Part shown: positions 14,455-18,022 of the stretch, piece by piece
Layout of the letters: each line of letters starts with the position of its first letter
How positions within the stretch are numbered: position 1 is the stretch's first letter
NCBI GenBank assembly: GCA_964631175.1
Contig: CAZVWH010000060.1
Location: 1-18,022, forward strand
DNA from: CAZVWH01 sp964631175
Lineage (GTDB): Bacteria > Planctomycetota > Phycisphaerae > Sedimentisphaerales > Anaerobacaceae
DNA length: 18,022 bases
Reading direction: 5' to 3'
Translations under genes and position numbers: made by a program
The notes under the pieces: generated by a model
Seen by the model: only the letters and a program-made list of their open reading frames with translations
The model's database searches: none
What the model was told of the DNA's origin: nothing

Positions 14455-15306
14455 ATGAAAATAGCAATTGCCAGTGGCAAGGGTGGAACAGGCAAGACAA
14501 CTATAGCGACAAATCTGGCTTGTTCAATTGCCCGGACGGACAAAGAGGCGCAGTATCTTGACTGTGATGTTGAGGAACCTAATGGCCATATATTTTTGAA
14601 GCCTGATATAAAAGACGCGAAGAAGATTACGATTGGTGTGCCGGAGGTTGACACTGACTTGTGCGACGGCTGCGGCAAATGCGGTCAGCTTTGTCAGTAT
14701 AGTGCTATAATTTGTTTGAAAGGCAAAGCGATAACCTTTGAGCAATTGTGTCATTCATGCGGTGGGTGTGAGCTTGTCTGCCCCACCGGTGCTATTAAAG
14801 AAAAACAGGTAGAAATTGGATTTGTTGATTTGGGTACATCTGGTGATGTGAAATTTGGTCAGGGCAGGCTGAAAATAGGAGACGTTCGGTCACCTGCTTT
14901 GATAAAGAAGGTAAAAGAAAACGCAGCCAATAACGGCACCGTCATAATAGATGCTCCGCCGGGCACCTCGTGTCCGGTAATTGAAGCAGTCAAAGGGGTG
15001 GATTACGTTCTGCTTGTCACTGAACCGACGCCGTTTGGTTTAAATGATTTGGAACTGGCCGTGGAGATGATAAGAGAGCTTAAGCTGCCCTTTGCTGTAG
15101 TGATAAACCGCTGCGACATAGGTGATGACCGAGTCGTACGATATTGTCGGCAGCAAGATATAGAAATTCTCCTTGAGATACCGAACGACCGACTGATAGC
15201 GGAAGCTTACTCACAGGGGATTAAAATAATTGATGTATTACCTACCTACGAAGAAAAGTTCTTACAGCTATACGAAAAAATCAATGCGAGAGTGATAATC
15301 AAATGA
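14455..15306 (+). CDS. MinD-superfamily P-loop ATPase with inserted 2x[4Fe-4S] ferredoxin domain (1)
   Basis: 283 aa from ATG 14455, five bases after AGGAG; an upstream in-frame ATG at 14422 lies inside the permease gene and would precede the normal MKIAIASGKGG start. It has a deviant Walker A SGKGGTGKTT (residues 7-16), LDCDVEEPN (switch I), then an inserted ferredoxin (CDGCGKCGQLCQ and CHSCGGCELVCP, about 65-115), Walker B IIDAPPG, and INRCD. This is COG1149, found in pairs with NifX/ORP proteins in anaerobes, for example in the Desulfovibrio orp cluster. It is likely an ATP-driven Fe-S or metal-cluster carrier. The first Cys set has Gln where Pro is usual after the last Cys. It overlaps the next gene by 4 nt. 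Confidence 0.92.
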   Translation: MKIAIASGKGGTGKTTIATNLACSIARTDKEAQYLDCDVEEPNGHIFLKPDIKDAKKITIGVPEVDTDLCDGCGKCGQLCQYSAIICLKGKAITFEQLCHSCGGCELVCPTGAIKEKQVEIGFVDLGTSGDVKFGQGRLKIGDVRSPALIKKVKENAANNGTVIIDAPPGTSCPVIEAVKGVDYVLLVTEPTPFGLNDLELAVEMIRELKLPFAVVINRCDIGDDRVVRYCRQQDIEILLEIPNDRLIAEAYSQGIKIIDVLPTYEEKFLQLYEKINARVIIK

Positions 15307-15692
15307 AAGACGACTTTGAATTCATGGAGAGAATAAGCCGTGACATAGAGGCCCGCAAGGCGGCTTGTAAAGTCCTCGGAGTTTCCGAAGATGCTGATAA
15401 AACTGTTTTGAAAAAAGCCTATAGAAAAGCATCAATGAAATACCATCCTGACCATAATCAACGTGACCCTGATGCGAATAAGAAATTCGCACTGGTCAAA
15501 TGTTCCTACGAACTATTAGCCGAAGATAAACCCTGCCCGGAACTGCTGGAGGAAATCAAATCCTGGAAAGGTGTTCCAGAGGACAGCAAATATAAACTTG
15601 ACAATCCCTGGGGACATTTCCTTTGGTGGCGGGAAAAATTCTTCGGCTCGGAAGAAAAGAAAGGGCAAAACAGAGGTCGTTCTTGCATCTGA
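15303..15692 (+). CDS. J-domain (DnaJ-like) protein
   Basis: 129 aa, start ATG 15303 overlapping the upstream stop (ATGA). The J domain runs from about residue 21 to 77: KVLGVSEDADKTVLKKAYRK, the diagnostic HPD at 48-50, then DANKKFALVKCSYELL. There is no Gly/Phe region or zinc-finger domain. Instead a short tail has PWGHFLWWREKFFG and a C-terminal Cys (RGRSCI). J proteins recruit and stimulate Hsp70. In Fe-S biogenesis, HscB is a J protein that works on scaffold proteins. Its place directly after a MinD-ferredoxin ATPase suggests a client-specific co-chaperone for cluster transfer (inference). Confidence 0.88.
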   Translation: MKDDFEFMERISRDIEARKAACKVLGVSEDADKTVLKKAYRKASMKYHPDHNQRDPDANKKFALVKCSYELLAEDKPCPELLEEIKSWKGVPEDSKYKLDNPWGHFLWWREKFFGSEEKKGQNRGRSCI

Positions 15693-15701
15693 AAAGAGAA
15701 G

Positions 15702-16253
15702 ATGGAAACTGCAAAGCTAAGTGAAAATTTTTATGATAAGATTAAGCCCTGCTTGCACGAGCGCATCGGCCGGGAATTGCGCGGGGCCAAACGTGTGCTC
15801 GATTTGGGCTGCGGCGATTGCGAGCTTGTTCGATATCTGGCTGACACCTATGGCCAGCAAGTGACAGGTATAGACATTTCGGGCGAAAGTTTACCAGACT
15901 ATCAGGAGATTGCGAAAGCCGACAAAAACGTCAGATGCATTCATAAAGATGCGGTTAACCTTGAGTTTCTTTATGGAACTGTGGATGCGGTAATAATAAT
16001 GTGGGCTTTACATGAGATGAAAAATCCACAAGCGGTTTTGCATGAGGCCCATCGCGTCTTGCGACCGGGCGGCGAAGTACTTGTCGTTGAATTCCCGCGT
16101 AACTCCTTGGCCCAAAAATTATGGAATGAGAACTACTATACAAGCAAGGAATTAACAGGTTCTCTCCTCAAGGCTGGATTTGAAGATATCCGCGTTAAAC
16201 GAATTGAACATAAACAAATCCTTTGGGTGACGGGTTTTCGCAGTAAGAATTGA
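15702..16253 (+). CDS. Class I SAM-dependent methyltransferase
   Basis: 183 aa, 9 bp after the J-domain gene. Motif I is VLDLGCGDCELV (32-43), the acidic end of strand two is VTGIDIS, and the post-core reads VDAVIIMWALHEMKNPQAVL and HRVLRPGGEVLVVEFPR, all typical of Methyltransf_11/25 (UbiE-like) enzymes. The substrate cannot be told. It is short and has no added domain. Similar small methyltransferases occur in NifX/MinD-ferredoxin operons, so a role with thiols or metal/metalloid is possible but unproven. Confidence 0.88.
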   Translation: METAKLSENFYDKIKPCLHERIGRELRGAKRVLDLGCGDCELVRYLADTYGQQVTGIDISGESLPDYQEIAKADKNVRCIHKDAVNLEFLYGTVDAVIIMWALHEMKNPQAVLHEAHRVLRPGGEVLVVEFPRNSLAQKLWNENYYTSKELTGSLLKAGFEDIRVKRIEHKQILWVTGFRSKN

Positions 16254-16287
16254 GCTGAAAATGAAGAAACTATAGGTGTTAAAACTT

Positions 16288-16749
16288 ATGAAACGCCAAA
16301 AGAGTTACTTGTTCAAAAATACGGTATTTAAAGAAGGTAATGAATCGGCGAAGACTGTCTTCAGTGGTCCGGGGGAGTTGGAAGTTGGACCGGCTCCTGA
16401 ATTTAATGGAAACCCGGAAACGTTAAATCCGGAAGAAATGTTTGTGGCGTCAATTAATAACTGCCTGATGACAACGTTTTTCTATTTTGTGCGAAAGTTA
16501 AATGTTGAGATTTTATCATACTATTCACATGCCGAAGGCCGGGTAGAAAAACAAACAGATGGATTTCGATTTGCCAATGTGGAGGTTCGAGCAAAGGTCA
16601 CATTACAACAACAAGACCTCGCTGAAAAAGTTCGCCAGCTCGGAGATTTAGCTGAAAAGTATTGTCTTGTTTCCCGTTCAGTAGCTTGTCCTGTTCATTA
16701 TCGATTGGAAGTTAAGACAACAGAAAATGATCGTAATGGTAGAGTTTGA
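16288..16749 (+). CDS. OsmC/Ohr-family thiol peroxidase-like protein
   Basis: 153 aa from ATG 16288; GTG at 16276 would add four residues without a better ribosome site. The core has NPEEMFVASINNCLMTTFF with Cys59 and KYCLVSRSVACPV with Cys126, matching the two redox Cys of the OsmC/Ohr fold, which reduces organic hydroperoxides; a further Cys134 is present. Some members act on other substrates. It lies 34 bp after the methyltransferase and before the ferredoxin gene. In a cluster of Fe-S proteins it may protect against peroxide or sulfane sulfur (inference). Confidence 0.88.
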   Translation: MKRQKSYLFKNTVFKEGNESAKTVFSGPGELEVGPAPEFNGNPETLNPEEMFVASINNCLMTTFFYFVRKLNVEILSYYSHAEGRVEKQTDGFRFANVEVRAKVTLQQQDLAEKVRQLGDLAEKYCLVSRSVACPVHYRLEVKTTENDRNGRV

Positions 16750-16782
16750 ATTTTGTGCAAATAGAAAAAGGAGGCCAAGAAT

Positions 16783-17178
16783 ATGCCTTGGGTAAATGAG
16801 GATTTGTGTGTGGGCTGTGGCGTATGTGTCGATGATTGTCCGGTGGACGCGATTACACTAAAAGAGGACCAAAAAGCAGTTATTAACGATGATGCGTGTA
16901 TTCGGTGCGGCCAATGTCACGATATTTGCCCGCAGGAAGCTGTCCGGCACGATAGCGAAAGGATTCCGCAGGAGGTTGAAGCAAACGTAGAAAAAACCAA
17001 AATTCTTTTGAAACATTTTGAAACTCCTCAGAAGCAGCAGGCATTCCTCGAACGTATGGTTCGGTACTTCAAGAAGGAAGAAAAGGTGGCTGGCCTTACT
17101 ATAGACAAACTAACTGCCATGAAAGCTAATTTAGCTAATGACAGAAAATCAGTATCCCCCGACAGCCCTGATTCGTAA
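16783..17178 (+). CDS. 2x[4Fe-4S] ferredoxin with C-terminal helical extension
   Basis: 131 aa, AGGAGG upstream at 16771-16776. Two full cluster motifs are present: Cys9/12/15/19 (CVGCGVCVDDCP) and Cys39/42/45/49 (CIRCGQCHDICP). The remaining 80 residues form a charged helical tail (VEKTKILLKHFETPQKQQAF) not seen in simple ferredoxins; similar extensions are found in ferredoxins encoded with MinD-ferredoxin ATPases. It is probably the electron donor for the flanking system. It ends 35 bp before the second ATPase gene. Confidence 0.9.
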   Translation: MPWVNEDLCVGCGVCVDDCPVDAITLKEDQKAVINDDACIRCGQCHDICPQEAVRHDSERIPQEVEANVEKTKILLKHFETPQKQQAFLERMVRYFKKEEKVAGLTIDKLTAMKANLANDRKSVSPDSPDS

Positions 17179-17213
17179 TTAGTTTGTCCTGCTGTTATCG
17201 AAAGGCTGATTTC

Positions 17214-18022
17214 ATGAAAGAGTTAGTAGTAATAAGTGGCAAGGGCGGAACGGGTAAAACAAGCATCGTGGCATCGTTTGCAGCGCTTGCGAAAAGTGTA
17301 GTGTTTGCTGATTGTGACGTTGATGCAGCGGACCTGCACCTGGTTTTAGAGCCTAAGATAAAAGAAAATAACGAATTTTCCGGTGGCAAACGGGCGACAA
17401 TAATCACTGAAAAATGTATTGGTTGTGGTAAGTGCCAGGATTTGTGCAGATTCGACGCGGTACATTTCAATGGCCGGGCAAATGCCGTGGTTGACAGGAC
17501 GTTTACCATTGACCCGGTTTCGTGCGAAGGATGCAAGGTATGCGTCGAGTTTTGTCCGGCCGATGCGATTGAATTCAGTGACAGTATAAACGGACAGTGG
17601 TTTATATCGGACACGCGATTCGGGACGATGGTTCATGCTAAGTTGGGAATTGCCGAGGAAAACAGCGGAAAATTGGTAACTGTTATTCGCAAGGAAGCAA
17701 AAAGAATAGCCGGCGAAGAAAAAAAGAATTTGCTTATTGTCGATGGTTCACCGGGAATCGGCTGTCCTGTAATTGCCTCGATCGCCGGAGCTGATTTGGT
17801 TTTGATAATTACCGAGCCGACGCTTTCAGGCAGGCACGATTTAGGCCGGGTTGCTGATTTAGCTGCGGGTTTTAAGATCCCTGCGCTGGTCGCTATTAAT
17901 AAATTTGATTTGAATCCGGATATGGCAAAACAAATAGAAGAATATGCTCGCAGTCGAAATATAAAAGTGGTGGGAAAAATTCGTTATGACGAGGCTTTTA
18001 CCAAAGCGCAAATTCTCAAATC
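17214..18022 (+). CDS. MinD-superfamily P-loop ATPase with inserted ferredoxin domain (2), cut by window end
   Basis: At least 269 aa from ATG 17214 (GAAAGG upstream), open to the last base, so the C-terminus is missing. Walker A SGKGGTGKTS (residues 8-17), switch I ADCDVDAADLH, an inserted ferredoxin domain with CIGCGKCQDLCR and CEGCKVCVEFCP, Walker B LLIVDGSPGIGCP, then INKFD. It is the COG1149 partner of the gene at 14455. The two differ in sequence throughout, so they are an old pair that may form a heterodimer, as expected for the two Orp ATPases. About 15-25 residues are likely missing. Confidence 0.92.
   Translation, partial: MKELVVISGKGGTGKTSIVASFAALAKSVVFADCDVDAADLHLVLEPKIKENNEFSGGKRATIITEKCIGCGKCQDLCRFDAVHFNGRANAVVDRTFTIDPVSCEGCKVCVEFCPADAIEFSDSINGQWFISDTRFGTMVHAKLGIAEENSGKLVTVIRKEAKRIAGEEKKNLLIVDGSPGIGCPVIASIAGADLVLIITEPTLSGRHDLGRVADLAAGFKIPALVAINKFDLNPDMAKQIEEYARSRNIKVVGKIRYDEAFTKAQILK

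Overview
The window (18,022 bp, moderate GC) is densely coding, and every gene I can support lies on the + strand. It looks like an accessory or redox chromosomal region of a Gram-negative anaerobe. There is a C-terminal-Phe outer-membrane barrel with a signal peptide, many [4Fe-4S] proteins, NifX/MinD-ferredoxin proteins of the 'orange protein' (ORP) type, and enzymes that handle persulfide, CoA-disulfide and peroxide. The lineage cannot be fixed from the sequence. Planctomycetota (Phycisphaerae-like), Desulfobacterota or Omnitrophota are guesses. No rRNA, tRNA, CRISPR array, transposase or phage gene was seen.

Layout. (A) 28-3515: a DUF5320-type Gly-rich protein, a CoA-disulfide/persulfide reductase with a C-terminal rhodanese domain, an FmdB-type zinc ribbon, and a NifX + Gly/Met-rich linker + 2x[4Fe-4S] fusion. 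(B) 3502-3854: a non-coding stretch with short repeats, a 12-bp hairpin and a perfect 14-bp inverted repeat. (C) 3855-7223: a second FAD/NAD oxidoreductase (TTG start), aspartate decarboxylase PanD, a DUF1847 Cys-rich protein, an unrecognised ~80-aa protein, an 84-aa stump of a TDT/SLAC1 anion channel, and a membrane-anchored DUF302-like protein. (D) 7502-13217: two tiny membrane proteins, then a three-gene export system (RND/MMPL permease, LolA-like periplasmic protein, outer-membrane beta-barrel). (E) 13407-18022: a second copy of the ~80-aa protein overlapping a TauE/SafE permease, then MinD-ferredoxin ATPase 1, a J-domain protein, a methyltransferase, an OsmC protein, a ferredoxin and MinD-ferredoxin ATPase 2, which is cut by the window end.

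How the genes may work together (inference). NifX-type metal-cluster carriers, DUF5320, ferredoxins and paired MinD-ferredoxin ATPases resemble the ORP/NifX-Mrp modules of anaerobes and suggest assembly or transfer of metal-sulfur clusters. The CoADR-rhodanese enzyme, its homologue, PanD (beta-alanine for CoA), OsmC, and permeases of two families that include sulfite exporters suggest reactive-sulfur and thiol homeostasis.

The most interesting item is a small cytosolic protein family found twice (6237-6476 and 13407-13649). The copies are about 70% identical over 66 ungapped residues, with mostly silent codon differences in the core. Each copy overlaps by 7-8 nt the start of a permease gene, and the two permeases belong to unrelated families that both include sulfite exporters.
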